Shown: positions 1-7,992 of the stretch, one piece after another
How the letters are laid out: each line of letters opens with the position of its first letter
How positions within the stretch are numbered: position 1 is the first letter of the stretch
DNA from: Aporhodopirellula rubra
Lineage (GTDB): Bacteria; Planctomycetota; Planctomycetia; Pirellulales; Pirellulaceae
Assembly (NCBI RefSeq): GCF_014192335.1
Contig: NZ_JACHXU010000010.1
Span: 1 to 64,000 of the forward strand
Direction of reading: 5' to 3'
Length of the DNA stretch: 64,000 bases
Notes under the pieces: generated by a model
The model's database searches: none
Told to the model about the DNA's origin: nothing
Seen by the model: only the letters and a program-made list of their open reading frames with translations
Made by a program: the position numbers and the translations under genes

Positions 1-47
1 CGTCAAAACGAACCGACAGAGCGTGATGAAACCCTCGGTAAATTCAA

Positions 48-380
48 CTATGTTCTACCAGCATGAAATCCCGAAGTTATTTCCGAACAGCTCCTAAGGT
101 AGCCGTGGACAACGCCAATCAGGCCGATCAATGATGGTAGGAAGACGATCCACCGAGTGCTTAGCATTCGACTGTCTGGTGAATTCCACAAGTCTTTCAT
201 GAACGCGACAAGAATTGCGTACAGGCCGGTCCCAAATATCATCGCTCCGTAGAGCATTCCCAAGCTGTCGACTGTGTCAGCGATGAACGAGGATGGCATT
301 CGATTTGCCAGCACCTGCAATAGTAAGAAACTAGCAAGTCCACCGAAGGTAGACAGAATCAGCAGACGTGAAAGTTTCAT
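48..380 (-). CDS. Small multi-pass membrane protein, hypothetical
   Basis: A 110-residue protein with about three hydrophobic segments: residues 5-25, where the leader-like run ends at an LANR boundary, about 40-62, and about 76-96. It starts at an ATG preceded by a purine-rich GAGAA stretch. No family is recognised. It lies 21 bases downstream of the 402-833 gene on the same strand, so the two are probably co-transcribed. The charged loop between the second and third segments (KDLWNSPDSR) and the short tail suggest an integral inner-membrane protein rather than a secreted one. Its reality rests on the hydrophobic periodicity and the operon-like spacing. Confidence 0.5.
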   Translation of the reverse strand: MKLSRLLILSTFGGLASFLLLQVLANRMPSSFIADTVDSLGMLYGAMIFGTGLYAILVAFMKDLWNSPDSRMLSTRWIVFLPSLIGLIGVVHGYLRSCSEITSGFHAGRT

Positions 381-401
381 GAGAAGTTCTCTATGGATAG
401 G

Positions 402-833
402 TTACTGGGGCGTGGCGTAACAATTAACAGAACGCCACCAATCACCCGGCGGCGACGAGGGATTGTGCATTTGAAAACGTCCGACTTCGCCGCTCGGGCG
501 CATTGGATTGATATTCGAACAGTCGACTTGTGTCGCACACTGCGGCGTCAGAAGGACGTCCTGACCGATCGCAAATGCGATCACCATATCGTCCGTCCAG
601 TCGACCCCAAAAACAACCGTAGTCTCTTCGTTCTTGGTAATTCCGTTGTCGAGTTCGGTCCGTATGTCAGTGGCGAATTCGATGTCGCAGTGTCCAGTTG
701 AGTGTTCATCGTTGGTACGTTTAGCCTCGCACCAAAAGAGGAGATTCCTCGTGGACTTCATTACAGCAACCACGCTTGCGGATGGGTGAATCGTACCGAC
801 CGGAAGCTCAAGTTCGTTCGGTCCGAACTGCAC
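402..833 (-). CDS. Hypothetical soluble protein, GTG start
   Basis: A 143-residue protein without signal peptide or membrane segment and with no family I recognise. The composition is protein-like (for example VVFGVDWTDDMVIAFAIGQDV) and unlike an antisense shadow. The only start available in frame is GTG. Upstream codons still read plausibly (VRAVYDDV) until an in-frame TAG eight codons before the GTG, so the gene may have lost an N-terminal part or may simply use GTG. It precedes the small membrane protein gene by 21 bases. Confidence 0.5.
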   Translation of the reverse strand: MQFGPNELELPVGTIHPSASVVAVMKSTRNLLFWCEAKRTNDEHSTGHCDIEFATDIRTELDNGITKNEETTVVFGVDWTDDMVIAFAIGQDVLLTPQCATQVDCSNINPMRPSGEVGRFQMHNPSSPPGDWWRSVNCYATPQ

Positions 834-1860
834 GTCATCATAGACTGCACGAACCTAAAGAAAATGTGGCCGGTACCGTTGCAGCTATTTGGTACCGCAC
901 ACCTTTATTCTCATCCACCTTTTTCTAATCGGTGAGTGCGGCTGTTTGACGGGAGCGGGCGAGTTTCGAAGATTGCGGACTTCGTCCGCTTGGGTGACTT
1001 TCCAGGGGACAGCAGTGTGCTTCCCGTCCAAGTGCCCCTCGGATACCAGCAGAGGGGTTGATTGTGGCATGTTCGCGGGGGAGGTGCAAGTTTTTTGTTG
1101 GTTTGTCGGGGGGAGAGTTGTGTGGGGTTGGTGGGTGAGTGGTTTTTGTGCTGGGGGTTGATTGGGGTTTGATTCTTGATCTCAGTCTTTCTCTTAATCT
1201 TGATCTTTGGTTTTGGGGTGGCGGGAGTTGGGGGTGTTGGGGGTGAGGCTGTTGGGGCTTGATGGTGTGCGGGGGCTGACCGAGGGCCTCGGTCGCCTAC
1301 GGGGGTGGGTGGTTTTTTGTGTCGGCCCGCTGGGCCTGGGGGTGGCTGGTATTGGGGGCGGTTGGTATTGGGGGCGGTTGGTTGGGGGCGGTTGGTTGGG
1401 GGGTGATTCTTGATCTTAATCTTTCTCTTAATCTTGATCCTGATCTTTGGTTTTGGGGTGGCGGGAGTTGGGGGTGTTGGGGGTGAGGCTGTTGGGGTTT
1501 GATGGGTGCGGGGGCTGACCGAGGGCCTCGGTCGCCTACGGGGGTGGGTGGTTTTTGTGTCGGCCCGCTGGGCCTGGGGTGGCTGTTTGTTTTGTGGGGT
1601 GGCGGGAGTTGGGTTGTGGTGGGGATGTTGGGGCGTGATGGTGTGGGGGGCTGAGCGAGGGCCTCGGTTAGCTACAGGGGCGCGTTGGCGGTGCGAAGGT
1701 TTGCAACCAACCCGTGAGAAGTGCTGCGGATTTCATTCAGAGTTAAAATTGCTTCGCGCTGGCATTTCATGGGGCGGGGCTGAATATTCGTCGTTGGCCA
1801 GTTATAATGCGCAGGATTATTTGATCATTCACGCCTTACTGCAAAAACTCGGCTCCGCTC
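834..1860. other. Gene-poor, G-rich intergenic region
   Basis: About 1 kb with no convincing coding sequence. Open frames here translate to W/G/V/L-rich low-complexity peptides that follow the G-rich base composition of the plus strand. The centre is filled by the tandem repeat units listed separately. The last 180 bases before 1861 return to normal composition and probably carry the promoter of the zinc-ribbon gene. Confidence 0.7.
1170..1690. repeat. G-rich tandem repeat, two full units plus one degenerate unit
   Basis: Unit 1 (about 1170-1345) and unit 2 (about 1404-1586) share a CT-rich head built on TTGATCTTAATC-type steps, then a G-rich core (GGTGGCGGGAGTTGGG), then a near-palindrome GACCGAGGGCCTCGGTC followed by CGCCTACGGGGG and a CCCGCTGGGCC tail. 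The period is about 234 bases. A third, shortened and mutated unit sits at about 1594-1683. Several GTTGGGGGCGG steps between units 1 and 2 are themselves repeated. Confidence 0.85.
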
Positions 1861-3711
1861 ATGTTGGTTACGAAGTGCCCTCGTTGTCACGAATCAGTCC
1901 GGGTACCTGATGCGTTATTAGCCGGGAGCGGCGCCGCTCAGACGGTACAGGCCAAATGCCCGTGGTGTTTGGAAACGTTGTCCGGCAAGGAAATCAGTGA
2001 GGCGATGCCACCGGCGCTGGTGATCGTCGGCGACGAAGCTGAATTGGCGGGCGACTGGGATGGCGACAATTGGTCAGGGTCGCAGGACGCCCCTCCGGAG
2101 GCGTCGGCGATGGGCCCCGTGGCAGCGGCTGGATCCGCAGCGTCCTCGTCAGTAGGCGTCGCACCCATGGCAGCAGCGGGAGCAGGTGCGATGGGATTGG
2201 CGGGTGTCAATTTTGATGAACCGAGCCCGAGCGAAATGAAAGTCGACCCGTCGAGTGCCACGGTCGAAGATTCCGATTTCTCTGACATGGAAACCGTCGA
2301 AGAGCTCGGCGAAGTCAGCTTTGAGACCGCCGTGGACACGCAGTCGGATATCGCGCCCGACGTGGGGATCGTTTCCGAAGAGGATCTTTCCGTCGAAGGG
2401 TTCGATGGCGACTCCAGCGACGATGCGGACTCGCTCGCGGCCACGACTGCGATGACTCCCGAAATGATGGAAAGCGAAGATACGGATGATCTTTCCGCGT
2501 TCATGGTCGATGAAGACGACGCACGTGGCACCAAGCCGGCCGAAATCATGATGGACGTCACATCTCGCCGGCGTCGTCGCAGCGGATCACCGATCAAGAC
2601 GATGCTCGGTGTTGCCCTGGGAGGTGCGCTGTCGTTGCCGATCGTCGGCACGATTCTGCATTTCCTCGGCCAAGACATCCCCGTCATCAGCGACGTTCTG
2701 CCAAGAATCGGTGGATCTAAAACGCAGGTCCGTGCGAATACTCCAATGCCGCTGGACAATTTCGAGCCGCGCGTCGTTGAGGATGAACCGGTCACCGGTC
2801 GGCCGATTGGCGAAGAAATCGGTGATGTGACGGGAGCCGAGACCACTCCCGATCCCGCCGCTGCGGCGTTGAGTGAGATCACCGGCGAGACTCCCGGCAT
2901 GTCGTTACCGGGCGATGTCGCGGCACCTGCCGAAGTTGCATCGGAAGACGCGTTCGCACCGACTGACAATTTCTCGCCCGTGGACAATTCAGAGCCCGTT
3001 GATAATTTGCTGCCTAATGACAGTGCATCGGCAGTCGAGGAAATCGCCTCCGCCGAGACGCCTGCGTTCAGCGAACCCGGAGCGATGGGATTGCCTGATT
3101 CGTTTGAACCGGCCATGCCTGAACTTCCGGAATCGGACAGCGATTCTAGCGATCTGTTCGCGGGCGGCTCTGAAGAACCGGAGGCGATCGCGTCTGAGAT
3201 TGCGGAACCTACACAACCTGAACCATCGATGCCGGAACTGCCGTCGTTCGACCTCGCGTCGGAAGTCGCCCAGGTCAGCGGTTCGCTCGCCGAAATTAAA
3301 GCGATGGACGCGAGTGATCCTCAACGGGCTTCGTTGATCCAGCAAACGTACGAATCTCTCTCGGGGCTCGCCGGTTCGGTACCCAAGGAATCAGTCTCCG
3401 AGTTGCGTCCCGTCCTGCGTGAACTCGCGTCCGACGTGAGCGTGGTTGTGGCGTTTGCGAAATCGACGCCTGAATGGATCGCCCGAACGAGCGAAGAGCG
3501 TGGCGGCGATGGTGCCTTGGTCGTGGGTAAAATGTCCAGCATCAATGGCCAGAACACGTTTTTGTTAAGCAGCAAACAAGAAGTCCCCGTCTCACTGCCC
3601 GCGGACGTCGACACCGCCCCGAGCGGAATTCAAATCGGACTCGGCCAGGTTCAAGGCAGTGGACGAGACGCGACGTTATCGTTGGATTTGATCCAAGGCA
3701 TCAACCCGTAG
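1861..3711 (+). CDS. Acidic zinc-ribbon membrane protein, hypothetical
   Basis: A 616-residue protein. The N-terminus carries two CxxC knuckles (CPRC near residue 7 and CPWC near residue 33), a zinc-ribbon arrangement like the MJ0042-type finger. There follows a long acidic, Ser/Ala-rich low-complexity region (about 60-225), a basic patch (SRRRRRSGS, about 236-244), one predicted transmembrane segment (about 249-270), and another acidic, proline-rich linker (about 285-470). The C-terminus (about 475-616) looks folded and may be a small beta-rich domain. The layout suggests a cytoplasmic zinc ribbon tethered to the membrane with an outer C-terminal domain. The function is unknown. It stands alone, with no operon partner. 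Confidence 0.8.
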   Translation: MLVTKCPRCHESVRVPDALLAGSGAAQTVQAKCPWCLETLSGKEISEAMPPALVIVGDEAELAGDWDGDNWSGSQDAPPEASAMGPVAAAGSAASSSVGVAPMAAAGAGAMGLAGVNFDEPSPSEMKVDPSSATVEDSDFSDMETVEELGEVSFETAVDTQSDIAPDVGIVSEEDLSVEGFDGDSSDDADSLAATTAMTPEMMESEDTDDLSAFMVDEDDARGTKPAEIMMDVTSRRRRRSGSPIKTMLGVALGGALSLPIVGTILHFLGQDIPVISDVLPRIGGSKTQVRANTPMPLDNFEPRVVEDEPVTGRPIGEEIGDVTGAETTPDPAAAALSEITGETPGMSLPGDVAAPAEVASEDAFAPTDNFSPVDNSEPVDNLLPNDSASAVEEIASAETPAFSEPGAMGLPDSFEPAMPELPESDSDSSDLFAGGSEEPEAIASEIAEPTQPEPSMPELPSFDLASEVAQVSGSLAEIKAMDASDPQRASLIQQTYESLSGLAGSVPKESVSELRPVLRELASDVSVVVAFAKSTPEWIARTSEERGGDGALVVGKMSSINGQNTFLLSSKQEVPVSLPADVDTAPSGIQIGLGQVQGSGRDATLSLDLIQGINP

Positions 3712-4275
3712 CGGTTGGTCTGCGGCCTAACGTCGGGCAGAAAGCGAGTTTGTCGTTCCTCCTACTCGGCGATCCGTGTGTCGCCGCGATTCTGGTTCTC
3801 GCGCCAGTCTTCTCACTATCGCATTTGCGATATCTGCTATCGAATTATCTGTTGTCGCGATCGGCGCCTGAGGGTGTGCGATGGTTTGGCGAACGTCGTT
3901 GTCTTTAGTAACTGCCTCAATAACTGCATCGTGTGCAGGATTGCCGTATCGCGTTCGGTTTCTGCCGCAAACCTACGGAACCGTTCGCCGGAATCGCGGC
4001 GCGATCGCTTAAGACGCCGTGTGTGAGTTCGGGCTCTTTTGCTCGCGTGAGAAGTGTCCTCGTTGGACCGGGCAGAAGTCTATGGAGGCGTTTGGCGAGG
4101 CATCCCAAAACGCTCGTTGATCGGGTGCCGTTTGCGCGATCGGCATATCCGTTCGTCGGTTCCGTCAGTGAGTCTTGTTTAGGTTAAGAATGCACATGCA
4201 AATGTGTGACCTAGCTATTCAGTGTGACAGCGATTGGGTAAGAATAGGCTCCTCAATTCAAAGGGAAGAGGATAT
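3712..4275. other. Intergenic region without recognisable feature
   Basis: 564 bases between the zinc-ribbon gene and the epimerase. Short open frames exist on both strands but none has protein-like composition or a credible start. I see no strong hairpin with a T-run and no repeat shared with other parts of the window. The promoter of the fucose cluster is expected in the last 100 bases. Confidence 0.6.
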
Positions 4276-5526
4276 ATGCTTACCATCGAAAAATTTTCGT
4301 TCGGCGTCGGTGATCGATTCGCACACCAAGCCGCCGCGCAACTTCGCGCATTTCAGAAACTTGCTGCCGACGGTGTCGATGTGGCTCCGGTTTGGAATAA
4401 ATCCAACCGCGAGCACACGTTTGTCGGGTCGCAGCCACAGAGCGTGTACGACGCGGCGAAGGTTGCCGTGGACGAACTCGGTTGGGACAAACCTTGGCAC
4501 GTCGACGCGGACCACATTCAATTGGCAACGGTCGAGCCGTTTCTCGCGTGTAGCGATTTCTTCACTCTCGACGTCGCCGACTCGATCGGCAAAGCGGCTT
4601 CGGACAGCGAAGTGGACGCGTTCATCGATCGCCACGGCGAATTGATCGGCACGTTGGAGTTGCCCGGTTTGTCGAGTCCTCTGAACGTGACGAAGGACGA
4701 TGTCCGCCGCGTCGCACAACAGTATTTGCTCGCCGTGAAAGAGGCGTCGGAAATCTATCGGCACCTCGAATCGGTCAAAGGCAAAGACGGTTTGATCGCG
4801 GAAGTTTCCATGGACGAAACGGACTCGCCGCAAACGCCACCTGAGTTGTTGATCATTCTCGCGGCGTTGGCTGACGAGAAGGTGTCCGTTCAAACGATCG
4901 CACCGAAGTTCACCGGTCGTTTCAACAAAGGCGTCGATTATGTCGGCGATTTGAAGCAGTTCGAACGTGAGTTCAACGATGACCTCGCGGTGATCGATCA
5001 CGCGGTGAAGGCATACGGATTGCCAGAAGTCTTGAAACTGAGCGTTCACAGCGGCAGTGACAAATTCAGCTTGTACCCGATCATCCGGGAATCGCTCAAA
5101 CGCACCGGTGCCGGCGTACACCTGAAGACCGCCGGAACGACATGGCTCGAAGAGTTGATCGGTTTGGCCGAAGCGGGCGGTGACGGTTTGGAACTCGCCA
5201 AAGAGATCTATGTTTACGCGTTGCAGCACGTTGACGAATTGTCGGCGCCGTATGCGAGCGTGATCGATGTGGATCGCGACGCGCTTCCTGATGAGGCGAC
5301 CGTGAAGGGTTACAGCGGCAGTGAATTCGCATCGGCGATTCGGCACGTCCAATCCAACCCGATGTTTAATTCGAGCATGCGTCAACTGTTGCACGTCTCG
5401 TTCAAAGTTGCCGCGAAGGCCGGGTCTCGTTACACGGATCTGCTCGTTACGAATAAAGAAATCGTTGGCAAACAAGTCACCGAAAATATTTACGATCGTC
5501 ACCTGCGGCCGTTGTTCATCGGCTAA
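4276..5526 (+). CDS. Tagaturonate epimerase family protein (UxaE-like)
   Basis: A 416-residue protein with the overall pattern of the UxaE family, whose characterised members interconvert D-tagaturonate and D-fructuronate as metal-dependent TIM-barrel enzymes. Family-like stretches are the opening FSFGVGDRFAHQ, HVDADHI near residue 75, the LSVHSGSDKFSLYP strand near 255 and the HLKTAGTTWLEE segment near 280. The ATG at 4276 is preferred over an upstream GTG-type start at 4234 because it follows an AGGGAAGAGGA ribosome-binding sequence. It heads a same-strand group with two dehydrogenases, a FucP-type permease and an alpha-L-fucosidase. Its real substrate may therefore be a keto-sugar or keto-acid derived from fucose rather than tagaturonate, but that is inference from context. 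Confidence 0.8.
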   Translation: MLTIEKFSFGVGDRFAHQAAAQLRAFQKLAADGVDVAPVWNKSNREHTFVGSQPQSVYDAAKVAVDELGWDKPWHVDADHIQLATVEPFLACSDFFTLDVADSIGKAASDSEVDAFIDRHGELIGTLELPGLSSPLNVTKDDVRRVAQQYLLAVKEASEIYRHLESVKGKDGLIAEVSMDETDSPQTPPELLIILAALADEKVSVQTIAPKFTGRFNKGVDYVGDLKQFEREFNDDLAVIDHAVKAYGLPEVLKLSVHSGSDKFSLYPIIRESLKRTGAGVHLKTAGTTWLEELIGLAEAGGDGLELAKEIYVYALQHVDELSAPYASVIDVDRDALPDEATVKGYSGSEFASAIRHVQSNPMFNSSMRQLLHVSFKVAAKAGSRYTDLLVTNKEIVGKQVTENIYDRHLRPLFIG

Positions 5527-5717
5527 TCGGACGTTCGTTACACGCGGCGTCACCACCGACGTGGATGATGCCGCAGCGGTTCTTCGGCAACGGTTCTCGA
5601 TTCGGGACCTCGCCGATTGAGCGAAGAGGGGCACCTATCATTGTTGCTCTGCTCGCGAAGATCCGTCTGACGTCACCGAGTTGTTTCGAACCTTTTATCC
5701 CCACTAAGAATCTCGAC

Positions 5718-6650
5718 ATGGAAACTCGCAAACTAGGCAAAACTGATCTCGAATTGCCGATTCTCAGTTTCGGAGCCTCGTCGCTCGGGTCGGAATTTCG
5801 CAGCGTTCAGCTCGATGACGTTTTCGAAAGCGTGCGTACGGCACTCGATCTCGGTTTGAACTTCATCGATACCTCGGCCTACTACGGACGCGGTAAATCG
5901 GAAGTGTTGCTCGGCATCGCACTTCAGGACGTGCCTCGCGACAGCTACACGATGTGTTCCAAGTTGGGACGTTACGACGTCGACAAGTTTGACTTTTCCG
6001 CCAAACGTGTCGTCGAGAGCGTCGACGTCAGTCTGCAACGACTCGGCACCGATCACCTCGACATCATTCTTTGTCATGACATCGAGTTCGTGCCACTGGA
6101 TCAGATCGTGAGCGAAACGTTGCCAGCGCTTCGCAAGATTCAAGAGTCGGGCAAGGTTCGCTATGTCGGTATCAGTGGGTATCCGATGAAGGTGTTCCGC
6201 GAGATCTCGGCACAGGCGGACTTGGACTGCATCTTGTCGTACAACCAGTACACGCTGCAGAACACAACGTTGGCCGACGAGATGGTTCCTGAGTTGAAGG
6301 CGAAGGGTGTCGGTGTGATCAACGGTGGTCCGTTCGCGGCTCGCTTGTTGACCAACGCACCGTTGCCGGATTGGCACAAGGATCCGCAAGAGGTTCGTGA
6401 CGCGGCTCGCAAGGCGGCTGAACACTGCGAGAAGAACGGTGTCGACATCGCTCAGTTGGCACTGCAGTTCTCGTGTGCGAACCCTGACATGACGACCACC
6501 GTCGCCGGCAGTGCGAACCCGAACAACATCCGTAAATGGGCCCAGTGGCTCGCCGAGCCGATCGATGAGGCTCTGTTGGCGGACGTGTTGAAGATTTTCG
6601 AACCGGTTAAGAACATCGGGCACCCCGAAGGGCTCCCCGAGAACAACTAA
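5718..6650 (+). CDS. Aldo/keto reductase, L-galactose/L-fucose dehydrogenase-like
   Basis: A 310-residue AKR-superfamily protein. The catalytic tetrad is visible: Asp51 and Tyr56 in NFIDTSAYYG, Lys82 in CSKLG and His120 in ILCHD. The sequence resembles plant L-galactose dehydrogenase and bacterial L-fucose dehydrogenases, which oxidise the sugar at C1 to a lactone with NAD(P)+. I chose the ATG at 5718 because METRKLGKTDLELP is the typical AKR N-terminus; the open frame extends 51 codons further upstream without homology-like sequence. Lying between a UxaE-like epimerase and a zinc dehydrogenase in a fucosidase/FucP cluster, it is the best candidate for the first oxidative step on L-fucose. 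Confidence 0.85.
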   Translation: METRKLGKTDLELPILSFGASSLGSEFRSVQLDDVFESVRTALDLGLNFIDTSAYYGRGKSEVLLGIALQDVPRDSYTMCSKLGRYDVDKFDFSAKRVVESVDVSLQRLGTDHLDIILCHDIEFVPLDQIVSETLPALRKIQESGKVRYVGISGYPMKVFREISAQADLDCILSYNQYTLQNTTLADEMVPELKAKGVGVINGGPFAARLLTNAPLPDWHKDPQEVRDAARKAAEHCEKNGVDIAQLALQFSCANPDMTTTVAGSANPNNIRKWAQWLAEPIDEALLADVLKIFEPVKNIGHPEGLPENN

Positions 6651-6963
6651 TCCATGTTTGGCCGGAGCGGACCGGCCGTCATGAATTGAGGCCCGGACAA
6701 ATGGCGGCCGGGCAGCTTGAGAACGGATGGTTCTCGATCGGTCGCGAATGGTCGTGCCTCCGTTTGATGTTGAAGATGCACATGTCCGCAATGGCGGAGA
6801 GAACAGAGACGGTCCGGCGTTTCGAGATCGATTTGGCAGCGTCCACAAAATCGTCGCAGTGTTTCGCCGGGAGGCGGGCACCGTTCACATGACACCAATC
6901 CAATTCGCTAGACTCGCTGAGTTCGCTTTCCTGTACTCCAACCTTTGACTTACCCAACTGACA
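6651..6963. other. Intergenic region with one GC hairpin
   Basis: 313 bases between the reductase and the zinc dehydrogenase. A short perfect stem GGCCGG-AGCGGA-CCGGCC lies at 6660-6677, ten bases after the reductase stop, without a T-run. Nothing else stands out. The gap means that the two dehydrogenase genes may have separate promoters. Confidence 0.5.
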
Positions 6964-7992
6964 ATGAAAGCTCTTCAACTCGAACAGCCCAAGACGTGGA
7001 AGACCGTTGACATTCCCGAGCCATCGGCACCGGCGGCGGGGGAAGCACTCGTGCGAATCCATCGCGTCGGCGTTTGTGGAACGGACCTTGGCGGATACTT
7101 GGGTAAGTTTCCGTTCTTCTCCTACCCTCGGATTCCCGGTCATGAATTGGGCGTTGAGGTTTTGGCCGTTGGAGAAGGCGTGACGAACGTCGTCGTTGGC
7201 GACAAGTGCTCGGTCGAACCGTACATCAATTGTCAGAAGTGTTATTCGTGTCGTCGCGGATTGACGAACTGCTGCGAACATCACCAAACACTCGGCGTGA
7301 TGTGCGACGGCGGATTGACTGAAAAGATGATCCTGCCTGCACGCAAACTGCATGTTGCCAATAACCTGACGTATGAGCAATCCGCTCTCGTCGAAACGCT
7401 CGCCATCGGTTGCCACGCCGTCGATCGTGCTGCGGTAAAATCCGGCGAGAACGTGCTGGTGATCGGTGCCGGACCGATCGGATTGTCGGCGCTCGAGTTT
7501 ATCAAGGTTGCCGGTGCACGGCCGATCGTGGCCGACATCAGTGAAACCCGTTTGCAGTTCGTCCATGAAAAGATGGGTGTCAACGATACTCTGAAGGTCA
7601 CCGGTGAAGATGTCGACATCGAACAACTCGATGCGATGACGTCGAACCAGCGTGCCGATGTCGTGATCGATGCGACGGGAAACCATCATTCGATGGCCCG
7701 TTCGCTGGAACTCGCCGCGTTCGGTGGCCGAGTGGTTTACGTCGGCATCACGCAGCAAAACCTCAATTTTCCACACGCCCCCGCGATGCACCGACGTGAA
7801 TTGACGTTGATGGCATCTCGCAACGCCCTTTCGCGGGACTTCACGCGGATCATTGAACTGATCGAGAAGGGCACTATCGATACTCAACCTTGGATCACGC
7901 ATCATGCGAAGTTCGAGGATGTTGCCGCTTCCTTCCCCTCATGGACCGATCCCGAAACCGGGGTGGTCAAGGCAGTTATTCATGTCGATTGA
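6964..7992 (+). CDS. Zinc-dependent alcohol/sugar dehydrogenase (MDR family)
   Basis: A 342-residue medium-chain dehydrogenase. Catalytic zinc residues are Cys38 (GVCGTD) and His60-Glu61 (PGHE). The structural zinc loop has Cys90, Cys93, Cys96 and Cys104. The Rossmann fold carries GAGPIGLSALE near residue 165, and an Asp after the second strand (VADIS) points to NAD+. It belongs to the sorbitol/threonine dehydrogenase branch. The next gene, the permease, starts inside its last codons, so the two are translationally coupled. This supports a role in oxidising the sugar or the derived acid that the permease imports, probably L-fucose. The exact step cannot be read from the sequence. Confidence 0.85.
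   Translation: MKALQLEQPKTWKTVDIPEPSAPAAGEALVRIHRVGVCGTDLGGYLGKFPFFSYPRIPGHELGVEVLAVGEGVTNVVVGDKCSVEPYINCQKCYSCRRGLTNCCEHHQTLGVMCDGGLTEKMILPARKLHVANNLTYEQSALVETLAIGCHAVDRAAVKSGENVLVIGAGPIGLSALEFIKVAGARPIVADISETRLQFVHEKMGVNDTLKVTGEDVDIEQLDAMTSNQRADVVIDATGNHHSMARSLELAAFGGRVVYVGITQQNLNFPHAPAMHRRELTLMASRNALSRDFTRIIELIEKGTIDTQPWITHHAKFEDVAASFPSWTDPETGVVKAVIHVD

Noticed and set aside
1170..1690. Possible CRISPR array
   Set aside because: Units are long, G-rich and unequal, with no short regular spacers and no cas genes nearby.
889..1910. Plus-strand open frames in the G-rich region
   Set aside because: W/G/V/L low-complexity products follow the repeat units and have no start context.
1938..3116. 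392-codon open frame antisense to the zinc-ribbon gene
   Set aside because: Ser/Thr/Ala-rich noise mirrors the acidic low-complexity of the plus-strand gene, and no domain or leader is seen.
4258..5634. 458-codon open frame antisense to the epimerase gene
   Set aside because: Arg/His/Phe-rich composition typical of a reverse frame in GC-rich DNA, while the plus strand encodes a recognisable family.
6660..6677. Terminator after the aldo/keto reductase
   Set aside because: The stem is good but no T-run follows, so it is noted only as a hairpin.
6679..7905. 408-codon open frame antisense to the zinc dehydrogenase
   Set aside because: The plus strand has complete zinc-site motifs; the reverse product has none.
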